64,000 bases of DNA from Synechococcus sp. M44_DOE_062. GTDB taxonomy: Bacteria > Cyanobacteriota > Cyanobacteriia > Thermostichales > Thermostichaceae. Shown here piece by piece: positions 26,170 through 34,290 of this stretch. The notes below the pieces were generated by a model that had not been told where the DNA came from, did not search any database, and worked only from the letters and a program-made list of their open reading frames with translations. Positions within the stretch are counted from its first letter, which is position 1; each line of letters begins with the position of its first letter. Both the position numbers and the translations under genes were made by a program. The stretch lies in the NCBI GenBank assembly GCA_015295985.1, contig DVDX01000023.1:62001-126000 (forward strand). Direction: 5' to 3'.

Positions 26170-26544
26170 TTAATTCCGCAAATCGACCCTATTTAGCAAA
26201 AAGATCATCATGCTGGTCTGGCCATTGAGAAACTCCACAACATCCTTTAGCTCCTTCAGCAGGGTTTCTCGTTTGGATTGATCTGTTTGGGAATAATCCA
26301 GGGGAACAATGCTAAAACATGTCTTGACGTGATCTTGAATAACCCTGAGGTTGGCTCTATCTTGAATTGAGTTTAATCCGGGCAGATCATAAATCTCAAT
26401 CTGCAGGCCCTTGGGCAGATTTAGCAGTAGAGGTGCTCTGACAGGGAGTAGAGGACACTCGACATCCATTTGCGGCATCGGTACGTTGTCTTTGTTCCTC
26501 TTGTTTTTGCGCTTTTGATGGTATGCCTCCATCGTGCGCTTCAA
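26170..26544 (-). pseudogene. GTPase fragment 2: G3-G4 part
   Basis: Carries DLPGLNSIQD (G3) and LLNRVDLR (G4 variant), then the TAA. The frame also reads cleanly back to the TAG at 26614 through ATEGATWECGTWEDLSDEE, so the start at 26544 is only the first TTG after the stop. Confidence 0.6.
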
Positions 26545-26613
26545 CCTGCTGTAGATCTCTTCGTCGCTTAGGTCTTCCCAGGTGCCGCATTCCCAAGTGG
26601 CTCCTTCTGTAGC

Positions 26614-27012
26614 CTAGATAACTAGCTTGCTACGCTCGTTGTGTTTGATACGTAGAATCCCGGCGCTCATCTCCTGGGCCTCGATGGGGGCAATCCTCCT
26701 GCCAATGAGGGCGTTAACAATGGTGGACTTGCCGGAGGAGGTGGTGCCGATGGTGGTAATCCGAAACGAAGGGTTCTCCAAGCGGGCAACAGCCTCTTCG
26801 TAAGTAACCCGAAAGGCTTGCAATTTTTCCAGGATTTGGGGGTTGCCAATCACATCCTGATATTCGTTCAGGATCTCGCTGATAACATTGCCTAGGGCGA
26901 ACAGGGACTGTCTTGCAGTCTGTAGGGTTGCCAAGGGATGCATAGAGTTAAAGCCGAGGTGCACTCTGATTATCTCGGCTTGAGGATAATACTGCCAACA
27001 TTGCGTTACCAA
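26614..27012 (-). pseudogene. GTPase fragment 1: G1 (P-loop) part
   Basis: 133 codons to the first TAG. A helical N-terminal segment is followed by FRITTIGTTSSGKSTIVNALIGRR, where GTTSSGKST is the P-loop. The start is uncertain (TTG 27012 or ATG 26943, neither with a clear ribosome-binding site). Confidence 0.6.
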
Positions 27013-27108
27013 CTCTGTCTTCTCTTTAACATTTCTGGTTAGAGCTCCATATCCTACTTGAAATTACCGGGATCGCTTATGCAAGAGATACGCCTGGACT
27101 GGTGAGAG

Positions 27109-28302
27109 TTAATCCCGACACAGGGATCCAATGCGAGCTTGGCAGGTGGCGATTTCTTCGGGGGTGAGGTTGTCCCAATTGACGTCGCGGCGCAGCACCA
27201 AGCCATTGTGCCCAGTGATGAAACGGGGCAGCTCTGCTTGGTCAATCACACTTAGATCCCGCATGTGATAGGTAGTGTAATAAGTAACATCTGGACTCTC
27301 GAAGTCCACGTCGATGAGGGTAATCGTCTTGCGGGGGGGCAGAGGGCTGCCCAAGAGGGGGCGGGGGCCGGAGCCGAGAATGCCGCAATGAAGCAGTTGC
27401 AGTTGCCCTTTGTGGCCGGGGTAGTAGCCGTGATGGTGGCCGCTGATGTAGGTGTGGACGCGGTACTTCTCCAGCAGGGCTCGCTTGGCATCGGCATCCA
27501 GCAATACTTCTCCCGGATCGTCGCGCCCAACGGTAATGGCATAGAGGGGCAGGTGGCCGATGACGATGCGCAACTTGGCCTTCTGAGCCCGTTCGCTGGC
27601 CAGAGCCGCTTCCGCCCAAGCCATTTGTTCCGGTGGGATGTAGTTGCAGGTGGCATCCCAGGCTAGGTAAAACACATTGTCTTTTTCAAAGGTGTAATAA
27701 AAGGGAAAGTCCCCTCGATCTACAAAGTTCAAGCCTGGATCGTGGGCCGGATCGTTCCAAAACTCGCGGGCCAGATCCCGTTCTTTTTGAAAGAGAAAGC
27801 CGCCCCGCGTGGTGCGGGCACAGGAAGCATCGTGGTTGCCCAGCGTGAAGCCATATGGGAGTTTGGCCGCTCGAAGGGGGCCGGCCACATGCCGGTCGAA
27901 GGCTGCCCACATGGCCCGGATGCGCTCCTCCGACAAGCGGGGATCCTGCCCGGCCACCATATCTCCTCCTCCCAAAACAAGATCCGGCTGAAAGTAGGGG
28001 ATGAGGCCGATGCTCCGATCCACCTCTGGGTCATATTCCACCGAGCCATAGATGCCGTTCATGTCACTGATGACCAAGAGGCGCAGATCTCGGCGGGGAG
28101 GGATGTAGAGGCCATGAGGGGCATCTGGATGGGGAACGACGGTGGGGGTGGGCTGGGGGGTAGGAGAGGGGAGAGGGGCGCCAGGGGATCCCATTGCCGG
28201 GGCTAGATGAGAGGACTGCTGCCGACTGGCCCAATAGGCTCCTGCCAGTCCACTGCTGCTGGCCAACCCCAACAACCCCAGAATCATCTTGCGCCGCTGC
28301 AT
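27109..28302 (-). CDS. metallophosphoesterase, exported
   Basis: Calcineurin-like phosphoesterase. About 397 residues from the ATG at 28302, chosen for GGGGAA upstream. A signal peptide (MILGLLGLASSSGLAGAYWA) and a Pro-rich linker (PSPTPQPTPTVVPHP) precede the catalytic domain. Metal-site motifs appear in order: LLVISDMNGIYGS (an SDMN variant of the usual DxH), LGGGDMVAG (GGD block), FTLGNHDAS (GNHD), VIGHLPLY (GH) and YISGHHHG (GHxH). The first motif lacks the usual DxH histidine, which may alter metal binding. Substrate unknown. Confidence 0.85.
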   Translation of the reverse strand: MQRRKMILGLLGLASSSGLAGAYWASRQQSSHLAPAMGSPGAPLPSPTPQPTPTVVPHPDAPHGLYIPPRRDLRLLVISDMNGIYGSVEYDPEVDRSIGLIPYFQPDLVLGGGDMVAGQDPRLSEERIRAMWAAFDRHVAGPLRAAKLPYGFTLGNHDASCARTTRGGFLFQKERDLAREFWNDPAHDPGLNFVDRGDFPFYYTFEKDNVFYLAWDATCNYIPPEQMAWAEAALASERAQKAKLRIVIGHLPLYAITVGRDDPGEVLLDADAKRALLEKYRVHTYISGHHHGYYPGHKGQLQLLHCGILGSGPRPLLGSPLPPRKTITLIDVDFESPDVTYYTTYHMRDLSVIDQAELPRFITGHNGLVLRRDVNWDNLTPEEIATCQARIGSLCRD

Positions 28303-28519
28303 GATCTTTTCCCCAACACCCCAGGGGTATTCTAGAAAATCAAAGGCCAGTGTTGGTCTTTTCCATCTGCGCACAGCCTGGACTCGGCTCGAAGATGGCT
28401 ATGGGCGGTAGCTCTTGTAGGGTTCGGGGTGCTTTTTGAACAACTGTTGATGCACAAATGCTACCCTAGTAGCAATAAGCAACTGCCTATCTCAGACCTC
28501 GTATGACTTGAGGTTTTCC

Positions 28520-28954
28520 ATGCCTCGCCCTTTGGATTCTTTGGAAGCTGCTTTGGAGCGGTGCCGGGAGTGCAATCTGCGTTTGAGCCGACAGCGCCGT
28601 TACATCCTGGAGCTGTTGTGGCAGTGTGGCGAGCACCTCTCCGCCCGCGAGATTTACGATCGCCTCAATCAACAGGGCAAACCAATTGGCCACACCTCCG
28701 TCTATCAAAACCTGGAAGCTCTGGCCAGCCACAACATTGTCGAGTGTTTGGATCGTGCCGATGGGCGTCGCTACGGCAACCGCACCCATCCCCACAGCCA
28801 TGTCAACTGCTTGGATAGCAACCGCATTTTGGATGTGGATGTGGAGCTGCCGCCTGAACTGCTGGCCCAGGTGGAGCAACAAACGGGCACCCGCATCCAG
28901 AGCTACCGCATCGAGTTTTTTGGGGTAGAAAAGTCGGCGGAGCCCCAACCGTAA
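28520..28954 (+). CDS. Fur-family transcriptional regulator
   Basis: 144 residues from the ATG at 28520, preceded by GAGG. The winged-helix region is LRLSRQRRYILELLWQCGEHLSAREIYDRL, followed by recognition helix GKPIGHTSVYQNLEALASHNIV. The dimerisation domain begins GRRYGNRTHPHSHVNC, but the usual C-terminal CxxC pairs of Zur/PerR are missing; only the single Cys of VNC is present in this part. It may thus lack the structural zinc site, as some cyanobacterial FurC/PerR-like members do. The exact metal or peroxide specificity cannot be read. Confidence 0.85.
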   Translation: MPRPLDSLEAALERCRECNLRLSRQRRYILELLWQCGEHLSAREIYDRLNQQGKPIGHTSVYQNLEALASHNIVECLDRADGRRYGNRTHPHSHVNCLDSNRILDVDVELPPELLAQVEQQTGTRIQSYRIEFFGVEKSAEPQP

Positions 28955-29000
28955 CCTCTAAAAAGGATCCCTGCTGTCCTGAGGAAAAGTTGGGCAAAGG

Positions 29001-31106
29001 TCAGTAAGCTCGGTTTTGGCCTTTGGTGATTTGCGATTGGATTTGCTCGAGAGAACTGGCAGGAGCCAGACATTTGTTGCCCCAGCACACCAGCCCCAGA
29101 GCTCCTTCCGGCAGGGGTTCGGCCTCGGTGGGGAGGGCAAAGACGGTGGTGGGCCAAGATCGTTGCTGGAAGGCAGGAATGGAATCGGCCTCCAGGGTGA
29201 CTTTCACCCAATTGCTGTACCAATCCAGTCCGGCAAAAAGGCTGGGGCAGGTGCGCGGCTGGGTGCTCATGGTATGGACAAAGGTTTTTAGGGCCTGTTC
29301 CGCCCGTTCCAGATAGTCCAGATCTCCGGTGAGGGCAGCCAGGCGCACCAGGTTGGCGATGGCCACCCCATTGGCTGCAGGGGTAGCGTTGTCTTGAAAT
29401 TCTTTCTCCCGCACCAGGAGCTCTGGAGCACTCTGGGCATCGCTGACAAAGTAGCCTCCCCGAACCGGATCCCACAGTTGCGTATCCATCTCCTGCTGGA
29501 GCTGGAGGGCAGCTTGTAACCAGTCTTGAGGGGTGGGATCCCCCAGCAGGGGCAGGCAGGCTTGCTGCAAATCCAACAGGGCCTTGATCAGCAGGGCGTA
29601 ATCTTCCGATTTGGCGGGCACCTGGGCTGTGCCATCGTAGTTCAAGCGCAACAGGGATCCGGTCTCGGGGTGGCGCTGCCGGCTGAGGATGAATTGGGCT
29701 GCCCGCAGAGCCAATTGCAGATAGTCTGCGTTGCCGAACACTTGATAAGCCCGCGCCAGGCCGGAAATCATCAAGGCGTTCCAAGAGACGATCATCTTGG
29801 TGTCGGTGACGGGTGGGATCCGCCCCGGCCAAGATTGCAGGCGGGCTGATTGGGCATCCACTGCCGGAGGGAAGGGAACTCGTCGCTCCGCAGAGCCATA
29901 GCGTGCCTGAAAAAGATGGGTGGTCAAGGCGGTTTCAACTCCTGGCGGCAACGCTCCCCCCTGTTTGCGCTGCAAGACGATGCAGCCGGGCCGATCGGGA
30001 AAGTTGCCCCCTGGAGACAGGTCAAACGCCTGCTGCAAGGCGCGGAAGGTTTCCTCCCCCAAGAGAGCCTGCAGCTCCTGCCAGCGCCAGACGTAGAACT
30101 CTCCCTCCTCCGGCTCCCGATCCTCTGCTCGGGCAAAGCTGTCGGCATCTTGAGCGGCGTAGAAATACCCCGCAGGGGCGGTCATCTCCCGTGCCACCCA
30201 CTCCACCGTCAGCCGCACCGCCCGCTCGATGGCAGGATCTTGGATCCCATGGGCCCAGAGATCGGAGAGGAACTCCAGGATCTGCCCGTTGTCGTAGAGC
30301 ATCTTTTCAAAGTGGGGCACCGTCCAGGTGGGATCCACGGTATAGCGGTGAAATCCGCCGGCCACATGGTCAAAGATCCCTCCCAGCACCAAGGCCATGC
30401 CTCGCTCTTTGGCCCGTTCCAGAGCGCTCATCGAGCCGGGGATCCCTTCCGGTGGGTCGAAGCGGGCCGAACGCAACACCAACTGGGCGTAGGGCATCAT
30501 GGGGAATTGCTGCACTGCCCCGGCATTGGAGAGCAAAGGCTGGATCTTGGGGATCCCAGAGCGTAGCAGGTCGGCGGGAATGTGGTCTTCCGGCACCAGG
30601 TCACTGAGGGTGGTCAGGGCCGTCAAAATCTGGCCTTTCATCTCCTCTATTTTTGCCTTTTCCTGCCGGTAAAACTGCAGGATGCGCTGCAGCAAGGCCA
30701 GAAACCCCGGGCGGCCAAAGCGGGGCTCCACAGGGAAATAGGTGCCGGCGTAAAAGGGCACCAAGTCATCGGGCGTGAGGAAAACATTGAGGGGCCACCC
30801 CCCCTGCCCGCTCATGAGCTGCAACGCCTGCATGTAGATGCTGTCGAGATCGGGCCGCTCCTCGCGATCCACTTTGATGGGCAAAAAATGGGCATTGAGG
30901 AAAGCGGCGATCTCCGGGTTGGAAAAAGCCTCACCCTCCATAACCGTACACCAGTGGCAACTGGAATAGCCGATGGACAGAAAAATCGGCCTGTCCTCGG
31001 CCCGCGCTTTCTCCAGAGCCTCTGGGATCCAAGGCCACCAATCCACCGGATTCTCGGCGTGCTTGCGCAAGTAAAGGCTGGAACTTGTGGCGAGGCGATT
31101 GGCCAT
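29001..31106 (-). CDS. thioredoxin-domain protein, DUF255/YyaL (SSP411) family
   Basis: 701 residues, normal for the family. The N-terminal thioredoxin-like domain is visible: NPVDWWPWIPEALEKARAEDRPIFLSIGYSSCHWC, whose SCHWC supplies the redox Cys pair near residues 49-52. FLPIKVDREERPDLDSIYM follows. The rest is an (alpha/alpha)6-barrel like that of N-acylglucosamine 2-epimerases and cellobiose epimerases (EKMLYDNGQ, SWNALMISGLARAY). The true substrate of the family is unknown. The reverse frame across this region also stays open for several hundred codons, but it is a shadow. Confidence 0.88.
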   Translation of the reverse strand: MANRLATSSSLYLRKHAENPVDWWPWIPEALEKARAEDRPIFLSIGYSSCHWCTVMEGEAFSNPEIAAFLNAHFLPIKVDREERPDLDSIYMQALQLMSGQGGWPLNVFLTPDDLVPFYAGTYFPVEPRFGRPGFLALLQRILQFYRQEKAKIEEMKGQILTALTTLSDLVPEDHIPADLLRSGIPKIQPLLSNAGAVQQFPMMPYAQLVLRSARFDPPEGIPGSMSALERAKERGMALVLGGIFDHVAGGFHRYTVDPTWTVPHFEKMLYDNGQILEFLSDLWAHGIQDPAIERAVRLTVEWVAREMTAPAGYFYAAQDADSFARAEDREPEEGEFYVWRWQELQALLGEETFRALQQAFDLSPGGNFPDRPGCIVLQRKQGGALPPGVETALTTHLFQARYGSAERRVPFPPAVDAQSARLQSWPGRIPPVTDTKMIVSWNALMISGLARAYQVFGNADYLQLALRAAQFILSRQRHPETGSLLRLNYDGTAQVPAKSEDYALLIKALLDLQQACLPLLGDPTPQDWLQAALQLQQEMDTQLWDPVRGGYFVSDAQSAPELLVREKEFQDNATPAANGVAIANLVRLAALTGDLDYLERAEQALKTFVHTMSTQPRTCPSLFAGLDWYSNWVKVTLEADSIPAFQQRSWPTTVFALPTEAEPLPEGALGLVCWGNKCLAPASSLEQIQSQITKGQNRAY

Positions 31107-31212
31107 AGGTACACCCTCTCACCCTTGTTGCTTTTCAGGCTAGCGCGTTCTCCTGCCGAGGCCGAACCAACCCACTGTTGTTCAAGATACACTGGCCTGG
31201 GATCCCTGGCGG

Positions 31213-31716
31213 TCAAGCCTGCTCCTGCTCGGCAGCCGGGATCAAAAACTCCAGAGGGCGTCCATGTAAAACCAAGGTGGTGCTGGGATTTTCCACAAAG
31301 CCGATCCGCTCGTAAAAGCCGCGCTGATGGGTCGTGAACAGGTAGATGCGCTCTACTGACTGCAGGTGGGGATGGCTGATCAGGGTTTCCACCAACTTGC
31401 GCCCAATGCCCTGACGTCGGTAATCGTGATCAACCACGATATCCCAGAGGACGGCTCGGTAAACCCCATCGGAAGTGGCGCGGCCAAAGCCAATCAGGCG
31501 CTCCCCATCCCACACGCTGACCACCGGATGGCTGTGGGCTACGGCCCGCTCCATCTCCTCCCGGCGGCGATTCTGTGCCCAAAAGGCGTTGCGGTTCAAC
31601 AGCAAGAGAAGTTGATCCAGATCCAGCTCGCCCCGCTCCAGAGAGAAGCGAATGTTGCGGTTGTCCACCGGCTGATGAGAGAGGGCGATGACAGGCTCAG
31701 GAGAGGGATTGGGCAT
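31213..31716 (-). CDS. GNAT-family N-acetyltransferase
   Basis: 167 residues from the ATG at 31716, supported by AAAGG eight bases upstream; a longer frame to 31827 lacks one. The acetyl-CoA-binding motif A is clear: DIVVDHDYRRQGIGRKLVETLI, with Q/RxxGxG/A as QGIGRK. FYERIGFVENPSTTLVLHG is motif B and the C-terminal strand. Family members acetylate small amines or proteins; the substrate cannot be told. Confidence 0.85.
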   Translation of the reverse strand: MPNPSPEPVIALSHQPVDNRNIRFSLERGELDLDQLLLLLNRNAFWAQNRRREEMERAVAHSHPVVSVWDGERLIGFGRATSDGVYRAVLWDIVVDHDYRRQGIGRKLVETLISHPHLQSVERIYLFTTHQRGFYERIGFVENPSTTLVLHGRPLEFLIPAAEQEQA

Positions 31717-31789
31717 GAAGAAAACCTTTGCAGCAGTAAGGGTTGGCAAGGGGGAGTTCAACAAAACACTTGGGCCTGTCAATCTAAGG

Positions 31790-32257
31790 CTAGCTGGCCG
31801 AGGCATTTTCGGTGGCTGGCCCCGCATGCTCTAGGGCATAGGCTTTGAAGCGCTCCAGATCCGCCTGGATGGTGCTTTCCACCACTTTGCCCACAAACAG
31901 GCCATCCAAGATTTTGCCAAGGATCCCTGGGATCTTGTAGGCAACCGACAGCTTAACAATGGTACTGCCTTTGCGGTCGTAAAAGCGCAGCGCGCCCCGG
32001 TTGGGCAGCCCTTCCACCGAACTCCAGCCGATGTGTTGGTGTTTCACCACCGTATGGGTGCGGGAGATCCAACTGAAGGTAAGGCCGCGGGTATCCAGAG
32101 TCCACCGGGATAACTCCTGATCCAGCAGTTCCACCGAGCGGATCCACTTCATCCAGCGGGGCATGAGGGTGAGGCTGGCCCACAAATCCCATACTTGCTC
32201 GACGGGAACAGGCACCTCCACCTGACAGGTATGCTCCAGCCAATCCGACTCCGACAT
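31790..32257 (-). CDS. SRPBCC-family protein (polyketide cyclase/COQ10-like)
   Basis: 155 residues from the ATG at 32257, with GGGAGG upstream. START-like helix-grip fold: EVPVPVEQVWDLWASLTLMPRWMKWIRSVELL is the conserved beta1-helix entry. Strands with IGWSSVEGLPNRGALRFYDR and STIVKLSVAYKIPG follow, then a long C-terminal helix. Such proteins bind hydrophobic ligands; in cyanobacteria they often work in quinone, lipid or pigment handling. No specific ligand can be assigned. Confidence 0.83.
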   Translation of the reverse strand: MSESDWLEHTCQVEVPVPVEQVWDLWASLTLMPRWMKWIRSVELLDQELSRWTLDTRGLTFSWISRTHTVVKHQHIGWSSVEGLPNRGALRFYDRKGSTIVKLSVAYKIPGILGKILDGLFVGKVVESTIQADLERFKAYALEHAGPATENASAS

Positions 32258-32544
32258 AGGGCCTCCCACACAACACCCGGCAGAAACGCAAACTGTCCAA
32301 GGGCTTGACCCTCGGAACGGGATCCCTGCCTTTACAAAATTTTATATCGACCTAAGATAGCATTATCAGCCTCATGAGAATTTGGGGCTTTGCGCTTTTT
32401 GGCAGCCCAGTTTCTTTTTCGAGCAAGTTGCGGCTGCCCCCCACAAGGGCACTGCAGAAGGCAGGTATCATGATTGCCATCTGCAAGCTTCACTTGCAAG
32501 GGTTTAGTGCATCTGCTCGGTTGACTCGACGGAACGACCTCACC

Positions 32545-33321
32545 ATGGTTTCGCAATGGAAACAGCATCTTAAGAACTACTTCGTGGCAGGGTTGCTGGT
32601 GGTGATCCCTCTGGCAACCACCATTTGGCTGACGGTGGAGGTAGCCGCCTGGAGCGTTGGCATTTTAACCAGCATTCCCAAGCAGTTTAATCCCATCCAA
32701 GGTTTGCACCCGATCTTGATCAACCTCATTGATCTGGCGGTGGGCTTGTTGACGCCGGTTCTGCTTATCCTGCTGATTGGCTTCATGGCCCGCAACATTG
32801 TCGGCCAGTGGTTGCTCAATCTGAGCGAACAGTTGCTCCATGCGATTCCGGTGGCAGGGCTGGTGTACAAGACCTTGAAGCAATTGCTCAGTGTTTTGTT
32901 TGCCCCCAACAATCAGGGCTTTCGGCGGGTAGTGCTGGTGGAATATCCCCGCCCAGGGGCTTGGGCGCTGGCCTTTGTAACGGGCACCATTCAAACTCCC
33001 ATTCGGCCCGGTGGGCCGCAGCGCTCCCTGAGCCTGTTTGTGCCCACCACCCCCAACCCAACGACGGGCTGGTATGCCATCGTGCCGGAAGACCAAGTGG
33101 TGGAGGTGTTCATGCCGGTGGAAGACGCCTTTAAGATGCTCATTTCCGGCGGCATTGTCACCCCTGAGAGCTTTGAAGCGGGACTGCAGCGGCGAGAAGG
33201 AGCTTTGGCTGTGACCATGCCCAGTTTGCGGGAGCTGGTGGAGCAGGAGCGGGTGGCAGGATCCCCCAGGGCCGACTCGGTGGGATCCGAGGTAGGCTTT
33301 GAGACTGAAGGGATCCCTTAA
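32545..33321 (+). CDS. DUF502 membrane protein
   Basis: 258 residues from the ATG at 32545 (MVSQWKQHLKNYF); the longer open frame is not supported. Two transmembrane segments (FVAGLLVVIPLATTIWLTV and LAVGLLTPVLLILLIGFMA) flank a short loop with FNPI and HPILINLID. The conserved soluble domain follows: IPVAGLVYKTLKQLLSVL, YPRPGAWALAFVTG and SLFVPTTPNPTTGWYAIVP, where PTTPNPTTG is the family signature. It is widespread in plants (COV1/LCV proteins) and bacteria. Molecular role unknown. The 3' end overlaps the convergent TIGR03792 gene by 4 bp. Confidence 0.9.
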   Translation: MVSQWKQHLKNYFVAGLLVVIPLATTIWLTVEVAAWSVGILTSIPKQFNPIQGLHPILINLIDLAVGLLTPVLLILLIGFMARNIVGQWLLNLSEQLLHAIPVAGLVYKTLKQLLSVLFAPNNQGFRRVVLVEYPRPGAWALAFVTGTIQTPIRPGGPQRSLSLFVPTTPNPTTGWYAIVPEDQVVEVFMPVEDAFKMLISGGIVTPESFEAGLQRREGALAVTMPSLRELVEQERVAGSPRADSVGSEVGFETEGIP

Positions 33322-33668
33322 CCCTGCTTTTCTGTACTTGCAGATGGGCCAGGCTGCCAGAGCTGATATTCTTTGGCCTGTTCCAGGTGCACATAAAAGG
33401 GCCGCATCTGTTGATCCAATGCCTCCACTTGCTCGGAGGGAAAGGCTTTCCAGTCAGCGCGGCTGGCCCAGCGGAGAATGAGGTGGATAAGTTCAGGATC
33501 CTCCTGATCTAGCCAAACTTCTTTGCCCAGAAAACCCGGATGCCGGCGAAGGGCGGATCCCCAAACCCGCTCGTCTTGCTCGAGAAAGGCTGCTTGTCCA
33601 CCGGGAGGAACCCGGAAGCAGAGATGTTCGATGGCGATAGGGCCAGACGGGCTTGGGTGGGTGGACAC
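33318..33668 (-). CDS. TIGR03792-family protein
   Basis: 116 residues. The pattern IEHLCFRVPPGGQAAFLEQDERVWGSALRRHPGFLGKEVW, notably HPGFLGKEVW, followed by LIHLILRWASRADWKAFP, matches the uncharacterised cyanobacterial TIGR03792 family, a likely ABM-type alpha/beta barrel dimer. No function is established. It is convergent with the DUF502 gene. Confidence 0.82.
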   Translation of the reverse strand: MSTHPSPSGPIAIEHLCFRVPPGGQAAFLEQDERVWGSALRRHPGFLGKEVWLDQEDPELIHLILRWASRADWKAFPSEQVEALDQQMRPFYVHLEQAKEYQLWQPGPSASTEKQG

Positions 33669-33769
33669 AAGAGCAAGGGCGGCAAAGTTAGAGATGGAGA
33701 TGTAGTCAATTCAAACAGAAACAAGACACGAGCCAGTGCAATAGCTCTGTTCGCAAAACGGGCCGTAGG

Positions 33770-34235
33770 CCTTATCCTTTCACCACCAGAACCAGGCTCT
33801 CACTCCGGTACTTCTGAACCAATTCCCTCAAAACTCTGGAGCATTGAACTCTCCCTTCTCAATCCTGCTGTCGGTACCCTAACTCTTTTTTTCGTGTTAT
33901 TTTCAGCTTCCTGAGAGCATAGTAAATGGCACTGGGTTGGACACCAAACCTCTGGGCTCTATCCTTCAATCGAGCTTCTGGGTACTGATCCACATCTTGC
34001 TGGAGGGCGGCCAAGTCTATCTTTCGCTTCCGGGTCTTGACTTTTGTCGGCCTGAGGTCTTCTCGATTCAGCCAGCGATAAACTGTTGCACGACTGACTT
34101 TGTACATCCGTGCGGCTGCAGTAGGGCTGCCCCCTTCCTGGACATACCCTACGACTCTCTCCCTCAGGTCTAAGCTGTAGCTCATGGAGCTTCCTCTTGA
34201 GGTTTACCTCCATGTCAATGTCATCTTACCTTGAA
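33770..34235 (-). mobile_element. IS630-family remnant
   Basis: Contains the first open frame of an IS630-type transposase. A +1/-1 shifted continuation (VLRELVQKYRSESLVLV) degenerates within about 90 bases, before any DDE residues. Terminal repeats are not clear, so the ends given are approximate. Confidence 0.6.
33859..34185 (-). pseudogene. IS630-family transposase, N-terminal part
   Basis: 108 residues with the paired HTH of IS630 OrfA: MSYSLDLRERVVGYVQEGGS, AARMYKVSRATVYRWLNR, then a second helix-turn-helix (RAQRFGVQPSAIYYALRKLKIT). In intact elements the DDE catalytic domain follows, either fused or by frameshift. Here it is lost, so the element cannot move on its own. Confidence 0.8.
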
Positions 34236-34290
34236 ACCGTCTCACCATGAACTGAATTAACTGGAGAGCTTCGCTCCCTGCAAGATCCTC

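Larger units (their letters stand above)
24508..27012 (-). pseudogene. dynamin-like GTPase gene interrupted by four in-frame stop codons
   Basis: A single continuous frame of about 835 codons runs from a TTG at 27012 (or the ATG at 26943) to a TGA at 24508. It is broken by TAG at 26614-26616, TAA at 26170-26172, TAG at 25066-25068 and TAG at 24778-24780. No frameshift is needed to join the parts, and sequence on both sides of each stop reads as plausible protein. The GTPase motifs are G1 GTTSSGKST, G3 DLPGL and a variant G4 NRVD (usually NKxD). These match the N-terminal domain of bacterial dynamin-like proteins, which tubulate or fuse membranes. The helical remainder fits a stalk. All four stops are TAR, as expected if glutamine codons CAA/CAG lost their C. 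Two intact genes follow, the first overlapping the final TGA. Confidence 0.75.

Noticed and set aside
28903-29832. A 309-codon minus-strand open frame overlapping the DUF255 gene.
   Set aside because: It is a shadow in another frame of a well-supported 701-residue protein; its translation is Pro/Arg-rich with no family motif.
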